A DNA stretch of 64,000 nt from Alteromonas lipotrueae. GTDB lineage: Bacteria > Pseudomonadota > Gammaproteobacteria > Enterobacterales > Alteromonadaceae. The notes beneath the pieces were generated by a model. The model saw nothing but the letters and a program-made list of their open reading frames with translations, was not told where the DNA came from and made no database searches. Positions 1-10,300 of this stretch are shown piece after piece. The stretch covers positions 1 through 64,000 of the forward strand of contig NZ_JAESDI010000008.1 of NCBI RefSeq assembly GCF_019249215.1, read 5' to 3'. Position 1 is the stretch's first letter. Each line of letters starts with the position of its first letter. The position numbers were made by a program, and so were the translations under genes.

Positions 1-77
1 TGGCGGAGCGGACGGGACTCGAACCCGCGACCCCCGGCGTGACAGGCCGGTATTCTAACCAACTGAACTACCGCTCC
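1..77 (-). tRNA. tRNA-Asp (anticodon GTC)
   Basis: Read on the minus strand this is a complete 77-nt tRNA. The seven-base acceptor stem GGAGCGG pairs with CCGCTCC. The anticodon arm is CCGGC-CTGTCAC-GCCGG, so the anticodon is GTC for aspartate. The T arm carries TTCGAGT, and the 3' CCA is encoded at positions 3-1. It lies at the very edge of the window, so further tRNAs may follow outside it. A strong promoter lies 66-94 bases upstream. Confidence 0.97.
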
Positions 78-398
78 ACAATTTCAATGTTATCAGTGAG
101 TTAGTTGAGTTGTTAAAACCCCTTGCCCTCACTGCGGCGCAGATAATACGGTTTAGACCTTACAGAGTCAATGCTTTTTATTAATAAAATTGTCATCTGG
201 GCACTGTTTGCACGATAAATAAACACAATGTTGAAATATAATTCAATCAGGCGGGAATTCGTACACATAAAACTAGCATGCTATTCCCACAGGCCACGCT
301 CACCTTAGGATAGCTTATTTGCACTTTCGTATTAATTAATAGAAAAAAGTCCGCCTATTACGGCTATTCAGCGCTAAGAATGTGCCTACTTATTGCCC
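78..398. other. intergenic region between tRNA-Asp and TIGR03503 gene
   Basis: It holds the tRNA promoter at its left end and the 3' flank of the TIGR03503 gene at its right. A short imperfect hairpin followed by a T run on the minus strand (about 340-370) could end that transcript, but its stem is weak. No coding potential was seen. Confidence 0.5.
143..171 (-). promoter_or_regulatory. sigma70 promoter of tRNA-Asp
   Basis: On the minus strand TTGACT (171-166) and TATTAT (148-143) are separated by exactly 17 bases. The stretch just after the -10 box is GC-rich (CTGCGCCGC). A GC-rich discriminator is typical of stable-RNA promoters under stringent control. The position upstream of the tRNA supports the assignment. 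The start site near 135 is inferred. Confidence 0.75.
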
Positions 399-1895
399 CT
401 ACTCTACCGGTTTCGACTTCTTAAACTTTGCCAGTAATTTTTTAAAGCCCTTGGGTTCATTATCAAGAGATAAGTCAGATTCAGAGACCATTTTCTTGTT
501 AGCTTTTTTATTTTCTTTTTTTGTGGCTAACTTTGTAGATGCAGAACCACTGGCTTTTCTTCTTTTTAAGATAATAATAATAACAGCAGCAATAACACCT
601 ATTAAAATAATCGTGCCATTTACCCCTACAATAAGTAGAGTTAGCGTACCTGAATCCATTTCATCATCTTCAACCATCGATTGTGTATTTTCTGGATTGG
701 CGGATGTTGAACCATTGCCCATTGCGAGCCGATCTTCACTACCATCAACAATCGGATCTTCTCCGTCAATTAACGGGTCTATCACTTCTGGCGCAGGTGC
801 TTCAGCCAAAAAACTATACTCAGGCACATCCAAAATGAAGTCTCGGCCATCCGATGTTGTGCCATAGGCTGTTAGCTTAACGCGATAAACCCCCTCTTCA
901 TAAGCAACAATAAGGTGCTCTCTTACACCATCGCCACCTTCGGTTAACGAAAAGTTTTGTATATCTGCGTTTGGAAATCTAATTTTGCCGTCAATAAGAA
1001 GTGACTCTATGTTGACGAGTTCACGATCTACATCGACGGACAAGGTATGATATCCATCTCCCGTACCATCGGTAGCGTCTAGTTCAACATCTACATAAAC
1101 AGGGTTGGTGTGCAGTATAATGGGTGTACCAATTTGTTCTCGAGTGAACATTGGTGTGTCTACCCGATACACAGGCTGCCATTTACCCGCCGCCACTTTT
1201 AAATTGAATTGGCCAGTAAACACCCCATCCATAGGACGCTCATCCATGCCCCGCCCGTTATCTTCAAACTTTGCGATTTCTGCTTCGTTAGCACCAAAGT
1301 TGTCATAATTGGGGTCATTGGCACTTTCAAACTCAATAGACAATTCCACTACATCACGAAACTGTTTGTTGTCAATTTTTTCGCCACCATTGGTTAGGTA
1401 AGCTGTAGATTTTAATATTTCGCCAGAAAAGAGAATGCTGGGAAGCGGTGTGGCGTGAAGCTTAATATCAGAAATGACCATAACCCGACTTGCTGGGTTA
1501 ACCTGACCTACCGCCTGCCAAGGGCCAGGCATAGGATTTTCAATGGTGATCATATCAAAGGTATCGGCGTCGAACCACTTAACGTTGGCCTCGTCCACCC
1601 TACCTTGAAACAGCTTTGAACCATCGGGGCGAACTAATACTACGGGAGCAGAGCCGTATTCACGAAAGAAAATCATGGAGACCTCTTTCACGTTGTAGTC
1701 AATACGAAAACGATTCTGTAATAATTTAATCGAGTTCTCGTATTCATCCCCCAAGTCAGTAATAGGTGAAGGCGCAGTGTCGGCTTGCGTGCCCTGTGAT
1801 GACGGAGCTGGCAGCGAAGTATCTTGTGAAAATACCGATGCAGTACATCCTAATAGGCACAACGCCAACACTAGTTTCATCACACCTACTTTCAC
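399..1895 (-). CDS. TIGR03503 family membrane-anchored protein
   Basis: A 498-residue protein that resembles the TIGR03503 family of gammaproteobacterial proteins of unknown function. It starts at GTG, supported by AAAGGAG nine bases upstream; a second possible start (Met6) lies five codons in. The N-terminus is a secretion signal; LLGC inside it could be a lipobox, but SVFSQ looks like an ordinary signal-peptidase site. The middle is a beta-rich extracytoplasmic region. One strong membrane segment lies near residues 420-445, followed by a very lysine-rich cytoplasmic tail. The likely topology is a periplasmic domain anchored by a C-terminal helix. The gene is monocistronic and lies downstream of dnaQ on the same strand. 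The biochemical function is unknown. Confidence 0.8.
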   Translation of the reverse strand: MKVGVMKLVLALCLLGCTASVFSQDTSLPAPSSQGTQADTAPSPITDLGDEYENSIKLLQNRFRIDYNVKEVSMIFFREYGSAPVVLVRPDGSKLFQGRVDEANVKWFDADTFDMITIENPMPGPWQAVGQVNPASRVMVISDIKLHATPLPSILFSGEILKSTAYLTNGGEKIDNKQFRDVVELSIEFESANDPNYDNFGANEAEIAKFEDNGRGMDERPMDGVFTGQFNLKVAAGKWQPVYRVDTPMFTREQIGTPIILHTNPVYVDVELDATDGTGDGYHTLSVDVDRELVNIESLLIDGKIRFPNADIQNFSLTEGGDGVREHLIVAYEEGVYRVKLTAYGTTSDGRDFILDVPEYSFLAEAPAPEVIDPLIDGEDPIVDGSEDRLAMGNGSTSANPENTQSMVEDDEMDSGTLTLLIVGVNGTIILIGVIAAVIIIILKRRKASGSASTKLATKKENKKANKKMVSESDLSLDNEPKGFKKLLAKFKKSKPVE

Positions 1896-1984
1896 TGTTG
1901 CCCGCTCCTTTGGAAATGTATTTTAAAAATGGTTAAGTACGGCTAGTAGCTAAGGCTACACACCATAACCTGCACCTGAATTAG

Positions 1985-2701
1985 CTATGCATCGTTTTGC
2001 TCTGGGCGCCACAAACATTTACCCCCTGCTTTTTCTACGATATCTAAACGGGATTCATGCTGTGCTAATTCATCGGCGCTAGCCTTGATAACCTTTAATT
2101 TATTTCCGTTTCTGTTCAACCGCCGAAGTGCATCTGATTGGTTTTCACCGCTGCCCTTAGATGCCAAATTAAGCTTTGTCTGCCCACCGGTCATTAGCAG
2201 GTATACGTCGGCGAGTATTTCAGCATCCAGTAATGCGCCGTGAAGCTCACGATGGCTGTTGTCTATGCCATAACGCTTACACAACGCATCTAGGTTGTTC
2301 TTTTGTCCTGGGTGCATTTTGCGCGCAACCGCCAAGGTATCAAGCACACTACAAATATCTTTGGTGATAACGCCACGGGTTTTCGGTTCCATCCCAAATT
2401 CGTGATCCATAAAGCCTACATCGAAGGGCGCGTTATGGATAACTAATTGAGCACCGCGAATAAAATTCACGAAATCTTCGGCTACATCTCTAAATGTAGG
2501 CTTATCGGTTAAGAACTCGTTGGTAATACCATGAACATCAATGGCCTCTTGTTCTATTTGACGGCCAGGATTAATGTATACATGAAAGTGATTGCCAGTA
2601 AGTTTACGGTTAACCAGCTCAACACACCCAATTTCAATCACTCGGTGACCTTCTTTAGGGTCGATACCTGTAGTTTCTGTATCTAGTACAATCTGACGCA
2701 T
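1985..2701 (-). CDS. dnaQ: DNA polymerase III epsilon subunit (3'-5' proofreading exonuclease)
   Basis: This is the proofreading subunit of the replicative polymerase, acting with the alpha and theta subunits. It shows the DEDDh exonuclease motifs: LDTETTG with Asp7 and Glu9, HNAPFDVGF in the middle, and HGALLDAEILADVY with the catalytic His and Asp. The length from this start (238 residues) fits the family. An upstream in-frame extension to 2755 exists, but MRQIVLDTETTG is the conserved N-terminus and AGAGGA precedes this ATG. The C-terminal part is the alpha-binding tail. It is divergent from rnhA across about 100 bp, an arrangement also known in E. coli, where the two promoters overlap. 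Confidence 0.95.
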   Translation of the reverse strand: MRQIVLDTETTGIDPKEGHRVIEIGCVELVNRKLTGNHFHVYINPGRQIEQEAIDVHGITNEFLTDKPTFRDVAEDFVNFIRGAQLVIHNAPFDVGFMDHEFGMEPKTRGVITKDICSVLDTLAVARKMHPGQKNNLDALCKRYGIDNSHRELHGALLDAEILADVYLLMTGGQTKLNLASKGSGENQSDALRRLNRNGNKLKVIKASADELAQHESRLDIVEKAGGKCLWRPEQNDA

Positions 2702-2804
2702 GATTCCTCTAATCTTACCTTTTGTTTTTTGATAGTATATCAACCCCTTCGCCACAGGCTAAGGGAAAAGCGAAATATGAAAGTAAATAATTTAAGGACA
2801 CCCA

Positions 2805-3272
2805 GTGGCTCAAAAAACCATTCACATTTTTACTGATGGCTCATGCCTTGGAAACCCAGGCCCAGGCGGCTATGGCGCTGTACTCGTTTATAACAGTCAC
2901 CGTAAAGAGCTAAGTGGCGGATTTGCGCATACGACCAACAATCGTATGGAATTAATGGCGCCTATTGAAGCATTAAACAGCTTAACTGAGCCCTGCAACG
3001 TTGAATTAACGACAGATAGCCAGTATGTGAAAAACGGTATCAATCAATGGATCCACAACTGGCGTAAGAACGGCTGGCGCACATCAGACAAAAAAGCGGT
3101 AAAAAATGCCGACCTTTGGAAACGCCTTGATGAGGCAGTTAGCAAGCATAAAATTAATTGGCACTGGGTAAAAGGCCACTCGGGTCACCCTGAAAATGAA
3201 CGCTGCGATGACTTAGCGCGTGGCGCGGCAGAAGCCAAACCTACAACACCAGATAGTGGCTTTACAGGCTAA
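2805..3272 (+). CDS. rnhA: ribonuclease HI
   Basis: It cleaves the RNA strand of RNA-DNA hybrids, removing primers and R-loops in the cytoplasm. The 155-residue protein has the full catalytic set: Asp11 in IFTDGSC, Glu49 in NNRMEL, Asp71 in TTDSQY, His125 in VKGHSGH and Asp135 in RCDDLA. The start is GTG with AAGGA six bases before it. GGACACCCA just ahead of the start matches the core of the dispersed repeat but lacks its flanks and is probably chance. It is divergently paired with dnaQ and followed by a strong bidirectional terminator. Confidence 0.97.
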   Translation: MAQKTIHIFTDGSCLGNPGPGGYGAVLVYNSHRKELSGGFAHTTNNRMELMAPIEALNSLTEPCNVELTTDSQYVKNGINQWIHNWRKNGWRTSDKKAVKNADLWKRLDEAVSKHKINWHWVKGHSGHPENERCDDLARGAAEAKPTTPDSGFTG

Positions 3273-3354
3273 TTACTTTAAGGGCTAATAGCTTACAAGG
3301 CCAATAGATTTGCAAGCAAACACCTCTATAGGTAAAGGTTAGTGATTTTGCGAA

Positions 3355-3380
3355 AAGAAAAGGCAGCATCGCCTTTTCTT
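3355..3380. terminator. bidirectional rho-independent terminator
   Basis: AAGAAAAGGC and GCCTTTTCTT form a ten-base stem around the loop AGCATC. The stem itself supplies T runs on both strands. It sits between the convergent ends of rnhA and the quinone oxidoreductase. Confidence 0.85.
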
Positions 3381-3416
3381 TTATTACGCTAAATTGTTTT
3401 TATTTTTCGCGTCTCA

Positions 3417-4394
3417 CTACCACTCTACAACTATCTTTCCTTGCGTGTCGTTACTTTCTAATCGTGCGTGAGATTTTGCGACATCACTTATTGCGTATAC
3501 CGTATCTATGTTTACGCTAAGCTCGCCCGAGGTGAATGCAGGTAAACAGGTTGTCGAGAAGTCACTAATAAGCGCGCTTTTGTAGTCATCGGTTCTGTTA
3601 CGCAGCGTAGTACCTTGTATTCTGGCTCGTTTTCCCAACATTAACGCCATATCAAGGTTGTCGGCATAACGCCCAGCCAACATGGCGAGGTAAACGACAA
3701 TGCCGTCTCGCTTTAGAATGTGAAGGTTTCGATTTAAATAATCGCCACCCACCATATCAAGCACCATATTCACGCCCTCAGGCCAATGGGCTTGTACCTC
3801 TTCAGCAAAATTTTGCGTTTTGTAATTTATCAGCAGGTTAGCGCCGTTTTGCTTACACTGCGCTAGCTTTGCTTGGGATGATGCGGTAACTGCACTTTCT
3901 ACTCCCCAATAATGGCAAAGCTGAGTGGCGGCTAATCCCACACCACTGGCACCACCGTGAATGAGAACCCGCTCTGCTGGTTTTACGTTCGAAATAAGAC
4001 GCAAGCACTGAAATGCAGTAAGAAACACCTCGGCAAGCCCTGCCGCCGTGCTATACGGCATATTTTCAGGAACGTGCATTAAATGCTGCGGGTTAACAGC
4101 AACTTGCTGTGCATAACCACCGCCTGCAACCAATCCAAAGACCTTATCTCCCACTTTCCACTCACTGACTGTAGCGCCTACCTCTATGACCTCACCGGCA
4201 ACCTCAAGCCCTAAAATCTCACTTTCACCAGGGGGGGGAGGATAGTGCCCTTGGCGTTGCAATGTATCGGCTCGGTTCACACCAAAGGCGTGTACTTGCA
4301 CTAGTACTTTATCGTCGGTGAGTACGGGCGCATCAACCTCTGCTATTGTTAGGCCTTCTGGTGCACAGCCTTTTTCGAAGTTTACAAATTGCAT
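3417..4394 (-). CDS. NAD(P)H quinone oxidoreductase, PIG3 type (zinc-independent MDR family)
   Basis: A 325-residue medium-chain dehydrogenase/reductase without the catalytic zinc ligands. The N-terminal GroES-like domain contains GVNRADTLQRQGHYPPPPG, and the Rossmann domain has LIHGGASGVG near residue 145 for NADPH binding. This matches the PIG3 (TIGR02824) branch of quinone reductases, which reduce quinones and related electrophiles. ATG with GAGG upstream fixes the start. It is transcribed alone, converging on rnhA. The natural substrate cannot be told from sequence. Confidence 0.88.
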   Translation of the reverse strand: MQFVNFEKGCAPEGLTIAEVDAPVLTDDKVLVQVHAFGVNRADTLQRQGHYPPPPGESEILGLEVAGEVIEVGATVSEWKVGDKVFGLVAGGGYAQQVAVNPQHLMHVPENMPYSTAAGLAEVFLTAFQCLRLISNVKPAERVLIHGGASGVGLAATQLCHYWGVESAVTASSQAKLAQCKQNGANLLINYKTQNFAEEVQAHWPEGVNMVLDMVGGDYLNRNLHILKRDGIVVYLAMLAGRYADNLDMALMLGKRARIQGTTLRNRTDDYKSALISDFSTTCLPAFTSGELSVNIDTVYAISDVAKSHARLESNDTQGKIVVEW

Positions 4395-4854
4395 TAGTAT
4401 CCTCTTTTTTGGAATTTCACTGGGGGTGCAGTGTGTCTTTGCACGTTAGTGATAGCATGAATAAATTTGTTAACCTATGATTACGTGGGTGATAATTTTT
4501 GGTGCATAATTGAGTTGGCAATTTTAGCCTCATACCGCTAACACCTATTTTATTGTGCAAAATGAGACGTAAACCAATGTAACTTAAGGTTATTGAAACA
4601 ATACTCATGATTACCAATAGTTTGCTATAACCCTGTGTGTTATCTATGGCCTGCGCTGCCTAAACAAACTTACTTTCAAACTTAATAAAATAGTTAAGTT
4701 CTGGTCAGTAAACTGGGTAATCATTCGCATAGGCAACGCTTTATCGCTATACTTCGCCCCGCCGCTTACGTGTGGTTGCAAGGGCCGTTCACTTGCTAAA
4801 GGCTTTCAATGCAATACCCACTTCCTAGCTAATTCAAGAAATAGAGTACGTTTC
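4395..4854. other. intergenic region upstream of rlmI
   Basis: A 460-bp gap between two divergent genes. It must hold the promoters of the quinone oxidoreductase and of rlmI, but no box pair stands out. A 66-codon reading frame here (4417-4617, minus) has no recognisable family and no ribosome binding site, so it was not called. Confidence 0.4.
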
Positions 4855-6048
4855 ATGTCATCACAAGTTATTTTGCACCCTAATAGAGATAAATCCCTTC
4901 GTCGTCGCCACCCTTGGGTGTTTGAAAGCGCCGTGGCAGAACTAAAAGGTAGAGGGCGCAGTGGTGACACTGTTGATGTGTTCGATTCAGAAGGTGATTG
5001 GTTAGGTCGCGGCGCTTACTCTCCTACTTCGCAAATTCGCGTACGCATGTGGACCTTTAGTAAAGAAGAAAGCATCGATAACGCATTCTTTTTACGCCGT
5101 ATGGAAATTGCGCTTAATTTGAGAATGCGTTTATTTGACCCAGAAGTCACCAATGCATTTCGCTGGATTGCATCTGAGAGTGATGGCCTTCCAGGTGTTA
5201 CCATAGATTTGTACGACAACGTAGCCGTATTGCAACTATTAAGCGCTGGGGCCGAGAAGCACCGAGATAAAATTGTGTGGGCAATAAACAAGTTAAAGCC
5301 CGGTACCCACGTTTACGAGCGAAGCGATGTTGATGTACGTAAAAAGGAAGGTTTAGAGCCCGTTACAGGTGTGGTGAGCGGCGAGCCACCTATGCAAGTT
5401 ACCGTAAAAGAAAATGGGCTTTCTATCGTTGTTGATATAGAGAACGGCCACAAAACAGGCTTTTATCTTGATCAACGAGATAGCCGTGCTGCCGCTGCAC
5501 ATTATGCCAAAGACGCTGACGTGCTTAATTGCTTTAGCTATACCGGCACCTTTTCTTGTTACGCACTACAAGGCGGCGCTAAATCGGTTACCAATGTGGA
5601 TGTTTCTCAGCCTGCACTCGACCTTGCTAAGCAGCATGTGGCGTTAAATGGTTTAGATGAAAACAAAAGTCATTACGTCAAAAAAGATGTATTTAAGCAG
5701 TTGCGTGAATACCACGAACGCAAAGACCAATTTGATATGGTTATCCTCGACCCACCTAAGTTTATCGACAATAAAGCTTCGCTAAACCGTGCTGCCCGGG
5801 GTTATAAAGATATAAACCTGTACGGTATTCATGCGGTGAGAAATGGTGGATTACTGCTTACCTTCAGCTGTTCTGGCTTGATGCCAGCCGACCTGTTTCA
5901 AAAAATTGTGGCTGATGCGGCATTGGATGCAGGAAGAACCATTAAGATTATTGCGCGACTTAACCAAGCCACCGATCATCCTGTGATAGGCAGTTATCCT
6001 GAAGGGTATTACTTGAAAGGTTTGGTTTGTGAAGTTACCGATCTGTAA
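4855..6048 (+). CDS. rlmI: 23S rRNA (cytosine-5-)-methyltransferase RlmI
   Basis: An SAM-dependent methyltransferase of the RlmI/RlmK family, which in E. coli makes m5C1962 in 23S rRNA. The 397 residues match the family length (396 in E. coli). An N-terminal PUA-like RNA-binding domain (about 1-80) includes LRRRHPWVFESAV. The methyltransferase domain has VLNCFSYTGTFS as the SAM-binding motif I near residue 225, DPPKF near 300, and a late FSCSG with the candidate catalytic cysteine. It is monocistronic. Confidence 0.93.
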   Translation: MSSQVILHPNRDKSLRRRHPWVFESAVAELKGRGRSGDTVDVFDSEGDWLGRGAYSPTSQIRVRMWTFSKEESIDNAFFLRRMEIALNLRMRLFDPEVTNAFRWIASESDGLPGVTIDLYDNVAVLQLLSAGAEKHRDKIVWAINKLKPGTHVYERSDVDVRKKEGLEPVTGVVSGEPPMQVTVKENGLSIVVDIENGHKTGFYLDQRDSRAAAAHYAKDADVLNCFSYTGTFSCYALQGGAKSVTNVDVSQPALDLAKQHVALNGLDENKSHYVKKDVFKQLREYHERKDQFDMVILDPPKFIDNKASLNRAARGYKDINLYGIHAVRNGGLLLTFSCSGLMPADLFQKIVADAALDAGRTIKIIARLNQATDHPVIGSYPEGYYLKGLVCEVTDL

Positions 6049-6145
6049 TTTCAGGCGTACTTTTTACATCCAACGAAATACACGTTACAGACGAATAAAA
6101 GCAAATTAATACAGGGTTACTGTTTAATTCATTAAGCATAAAAAA

Positions 6146-6203
6146 ACGTGGCGCTAAGGTTTTATTAAGTGTTATTAGACTTAACTCACCTTTAGTGCCA
6201 CGT
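6146..6203 (-). terminator. long stem-loop, terminator of the DUF2061 gene
   Basis: ACGTGGCGCTAAGG (6146-6159) pairs with CCTTTAGTGCCACGT (6189-6203) with one wobble or bulge. The loop is about 29 bases and can itself fold. On the minus strand the stem is followed by six T residues, as expected for termination of the gene ending at 6243. Confidence 0.7.
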
Positions 6204-6242
6204 TCTTCGAAAATTCAAATAAGAGGCAAACTTAGTAAACGC

Positions 6243-6497
6243 TTATGATGCCAATGTCATCTCATTTGAAGCAAAAGCCTGCTCAGGACCACTACGTAGT
6301 TGCTGATCGCTAGCTTGGTCTTTAGGCTGGTTCTCAAATTTCTTCCAGACTCGCTCGTGAAAATAAAATACCACCGTATTTACAGCTGGCTCAACTAAGG
6401 CTACTGCCCCACCCACTACTGCACTACCTGTTAATAAATATGCCACTGTAAAAGCGACGGTGAAGTGCATACACGCAAAAGTGATTGTCTTTTTCAT
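6243..6497 (-). CDS. DUF2061 small membrane protein
   Basis: An 84-residue protein with the DUF2061 pattern: KTITFACMHFTVAF, then AYLLTGS, then ALVEPAVNTVVFYFHERVW. Two membrane helices are likely (about 8-25 and 28-50), followed by a hydrophilic tail. No function is established for the family. It has its own terminator and no operon partner. Confidence 0.8.
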   Translation of the reverse strand: MKKTITFACMHFTVAFTVAYLLTGSAVVGGAVALVEPAVNTVVFYFHERVWKKFENQPKDQASDQQLRSGPEQAFASNEMTLAS

Positions 6498-6852
6498 AAT
6501 GATTAACCTAATAAGTTTGTCTCGAATCGTTAATAAGAATTATTATCGATTAGATACATCAAAGACAATTGATTTTTACGAAGGGCGCCATCGACTTATT
6601 CGATTTTAATATCATACAAGGCGTTGCTTTGTACGTGATAAGCATAGAGGTATTAGCCACTGCGTTCAGTCAGCTAGATATTTCAGCGTTTTAGGCATTT
6701 TACAGGGGAAGTGGGAATATTGGTTGTCAGCAATGGGTTGTCAAAATGGCGCTAATACTAACACTAATTACAAGGTTGACAGAGCTAGACTGACTCACGA
6801 AAGCATTCGTGAGTCATAAATAAGCCTAGGCTAATGAACGCCCTTGTACAGC
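6498..6852. other. intergenic region with an 11-bp perfect hairpin
   Basis: A 355-bp gap between two minus-strand genes. The only structure noted is the hairpin at 6791-6816. The part nearest 6500 is AT-rich and presumably holds the promoter of the DUF2061 gene. Confidence 0.4.
6791..6816. other. perfect inverted repeat downstream of PilZ gene
   Basis: TGACTCACGAA and TTCGTGAGTCA form an 11-bp perfect stem with the four-base loop AGCA. It lies 37 bases beyond the stop of the PilZ gene. Neither side has a T run, so it is not a standard rho-independent terminator. It could protect an mRNA 3' end or bind a dimeric protein. Confidence 0.55.
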
Positions 6853-7155
6853 CTACTTCATTTCTGAGATTTCAACCCCAATTAAACAGCTAGATTCTGT
6901 ATCTGGCTCACAGCGAACCACAGTAGCAATAGCTGCTAATGAGGGCACTTGAGAGCTTGGAGAATCTATGGCAACGCTAACTTGCGTACCAATTTCTATC
7001 GATGGTTCATCTACTTCTAAAGACATGCCCGTCGCGCTGATGTCTTTACACATCGCTTGCATAGTGCGGCTCGATTCATCATCAGTAACCTGTAACTGAC
7101 AAGGCGAATTAACCATCATCCTGAAAAAGTTTCGCTTATCATCGTATCCCAACAT
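6853..7155 (-). CDS. PilZ domain protein (c-di-GMP receptor candidate)
   Basis: A 100-residue single-domain PilZ protein. Both ligand motifs are present: Arg8-xxx-Arg12 in KRNFFRM and Asp38-x-Ser-xx-Gly43 in DISATG. These residues bind cyclic di-GMP in characterised PilZ proteins, so binding is likely here. GGAG precedes the ATG. It has no enzyme or output domain, so it probably acts by contact with a partner. The window has several GGDEF and EAL proteins that could supply or remove the ligand. Confidence 0.88.
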   Translation of the reverse strand: MLGYDDKRNFFRMMVNSPCQLQVTDDESSRTMQAMCKDISATGMSLEVDEPSIEIGTQVSVAIDSPSSQVPSLAAIATVVRCEPDTESSCLIGVEISEMK

Positions 7156-7313
7156 TTCTACATCTCCACTACGTATTCAAACCACATGTTGCTCTACCTG
7201 TTATAGGGCGAGGTTGGCTGCTTGTCAATCAGACTAACCAAGAATTGTCCGATTATATTTAGAAAATTAGTTTCTGTTTTTGGGGAAATTAATCAAGGCC
7301 CTTAGTTTCCCAG

Positions 7314-10300
7314 CTAGAAGTCGGCTAAAAACAGTGAGATACGCTTTGCCGATATAGGGTAAGCCGTACCTAATGCTTGCGCAAATAAAGACACCCTTAA
7401 TTCTTCAATCATCCAACGTGCATCTAATAATGCTTGGGGTACTTTACCTTTAGGGTATTTACCACACGCTTTTTCCCACTCATTGACCGCTTTCTCAACG
7501 GTGAGTTGATGCATTCTGTCTTTGTTCGGATCAATCGGTAGCTTTTCTAGACGACGAGATAACCCTTTTATATACCGATTCCAATCGTTAAGTCGCGCTT
7601 CACCTATATCCGATACAAACCCCGGGAATACCAAGCTAGAAAGGTGCCCTTTGCAGTCGCCTAATGCGTTTATCATGTTAAGGGGCACATTGCCTTTCAT
7701 TTGCTTTTGGCATTGGTGAGCAAGGGTTAAGCCCTGCTCTACCTGTTTCGCTATTTCTAGTACTTTGTCGTTAATTTCAGCGCGCACTATATCTACGCAC
7801 GCATCGAAATCAGCTTTGTTACGAATATCTGTATTGTGCTTTTCACAATACTCGCCCACCAGCGCATCTATACCGGCAAAAATACAATCATCAATAAGCG
7901 CTTTAATTTGCCCAAACGGATTAAAGTAAAGACCCAGCTTCGCTTTATTGGGCAGCTTACTTTGTAAATAATTAAGCGGCGACGGCATGGCGTTTTTAAT
8001 CAACACGTTCACACCTTTTCGGTGCATAGATTGCGCTTTTTCTGGCTCGTCAATGAGTGCAATATCTACCTTATCGCCCTTCTCCACTAATGCAGGGAAG
8101 GCTTGTACTTCAAAGCCCCCCATCTTTTGCGCAAAAGTAGTAGGTAAAGTGTCGAAATCCCAACTTTCAATACCACTACGCTCAAGCTCAGGCGTAGCCG
8201 CCTTTTCAAAGGTTTCTTTTACTTGCCCAGCACATTGCTGTTTAAGGGCGTGCAAATCGTCTGAGCGCGCAATGGTTTCGCCTTTATCGTTTACCACGGT
8301 AAAGTGCATGATTAGGTGCCTATCAAGCTGAGAAAGGTTCCATTCATCTTCTTCTACGGTAATGCCTGTCATTTTACGTAGTTTAGCCGTTACAGCCTCT
8401 ACAAGGCTAACTGGCCGGCCGTTTTTATCCGTTTCACTGATATCAGCAATGCAGGCATCCGCAAAGTTAGGCGCAGGCACAAAATTGCGGCGTAAGCGCT
8501 TTGGTAAGGTTCTGATCATTGACACTATGCGTTCATGTCGTAGCCCTGCCACTTGCCAATCAAAGCCAATATTTTCCACTTGATTGAGTACCGGCAAAGG
8601 AATAATCACGCTAACGCCATCGTCATCCGCATTCGGCTCAAAATGATAACGAAGCCCCATGGTAATGTTGCCCTGTCGCCACGCATCAGGAAACGCGTTT
8701 TCTATGGATTGGCCTGGCTGCTGGCGATACACGTCTTCTTCGGTAAAGGTAAGCACTTCACTTATCTTTTTGCCGCCCGACTTTTCTCCGCCCGCTTGTT
8801 TAGCTAACGCTTCTTGATTTTTGTACCATTTTTTAAACGCCGCTTCATTATTCGCTTCCACTGGAATACGGGAGGCATAAAAACGTACCAGTTCGTCGTC
8901 ATCAACCAAAAGATCACGGCGGCGAGTTTTTTGTTCAAACTCATCGGCTTGTTCAAGCAAGGCTTGGTTTTCTTTTAAGAAACCAAAGTTAAGTCGTGTG
9001 TTACCCTCAACTAAGCCTTCGCGAATAAAGAGCTCGTGGCATACCGGCGGGTCAATTAAGCTATATACTTTGGCCCGCTTCATCACTATGGGTAAGCCAA
9101 ACAAGGTTACTTTTTCAAACGCGATAACCGCACCGCGTTTTTTCGACCAATGAGGCTCAGAATAACTGTGTTGACTAACATGCCCGGCTATTGACTCTAT
9201 CCACGCGGGATCAATTTTCGCCACCATTCGAGCAAATAGCTTAGAGGTTTCCACTAATTCAGCCGCCATTACCCATTTAGGCTGCGACTTAGAAAGCCCA
9301 GACCCCGGGAATACCATAAAACGCGTATTACGCGAGCCTAAGTATTCTCTGTCTTTATCTTTAAAGCCAATATGCGAAAGCAAACCACTGGCAATGGCTT
9401 CGTGAATAGCTTGATAATCTGGCTCGTTTTTCACAATGCCAAACCCAAGTTCGGCCACCGACTTTTTAAGTTGGCTAACAATGTCCTGCCATTCGCGCAT
9501 ACGCAGGTAATTGATAAATTGGTTCTTACACCATTTACGAAGATGGTTCTGGCTTAATTCATTTTGCTGCGCTTTAAAGGCATCCCACAGGTTATACAAA
9601 CTAATAAAGTCTGAGTCTTTATCGGTATATTCGCTGTGCTTTTCATCCGCCTGTTGGCGTTTATCCTGTGGGCGTTCACGGGGGTCTTGAATAGATAGTC
9701 CTGCGGCAATGACCATCACTTCCATCAACGCGTTAGTGCGCTGCGCTTCCACCACCATGCGGGCGTAGCGAGGGTCGATAGGTAAACGGGCAATCTGCCT
9801 GCCCATTTTAGTAAGCTGCATGCGGCCTTTTTGTTTCACAATGGCCTGAATTTCTTCTAGCAACCTAAAGCCGTCATTAATGTTACGGTTATCGGGCGGC
9901 TGTACAAAAGGAAAATCGGCGATATCCCCTAACCCCAACGCAAGCATTTGTAAAATAACAGAGGCCAAGTTAGTACGCAGTATCTCGGGGTCGGTAAATT
10001 CAGGGCGGCCTAGGTAGTCATCTTCACTGTATAAGCGAATACAGATACCATCGGAAACACGTCCGCATCGCCCAGCCCGCTGATTCGCAGAAGCTTGTGA
10101 TATAGCTTCTATAGGCAACCGCTGTACTTTACTTCGGGCGCTATAGCGTGAAATACGGGCCACACCAGGGTCGATAACATACTTAATGCCCGGCACAGTT
10201 AGCGAAGTTTCTGCCACGTTGGTAGACAATACAATGCGCCTACCGGTGTGAGACTGGAAAATACGGTTTTGTTCTGCGGCGGAAAGCCTAGCATACAAAG

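Noticed and set aside
382..867. 161-codon plus-strand reading frame opposite the TIGR03503 gene
   Set aside because: It is the antisense shadow of the C-terminal half of a well-supported gene.
2797..2804. GACACCCA just before the rnhA start
   Set aside because: It lacks the TTA-side flank and is part of the ribosome-binding spacer; consistent with one of the two copies expected by chance.
4417..4617. 66-codon reading frame on the minus strand
   Set aside because: No ribosome binding site, no recognisable family and residue composition unlike the neighbours.
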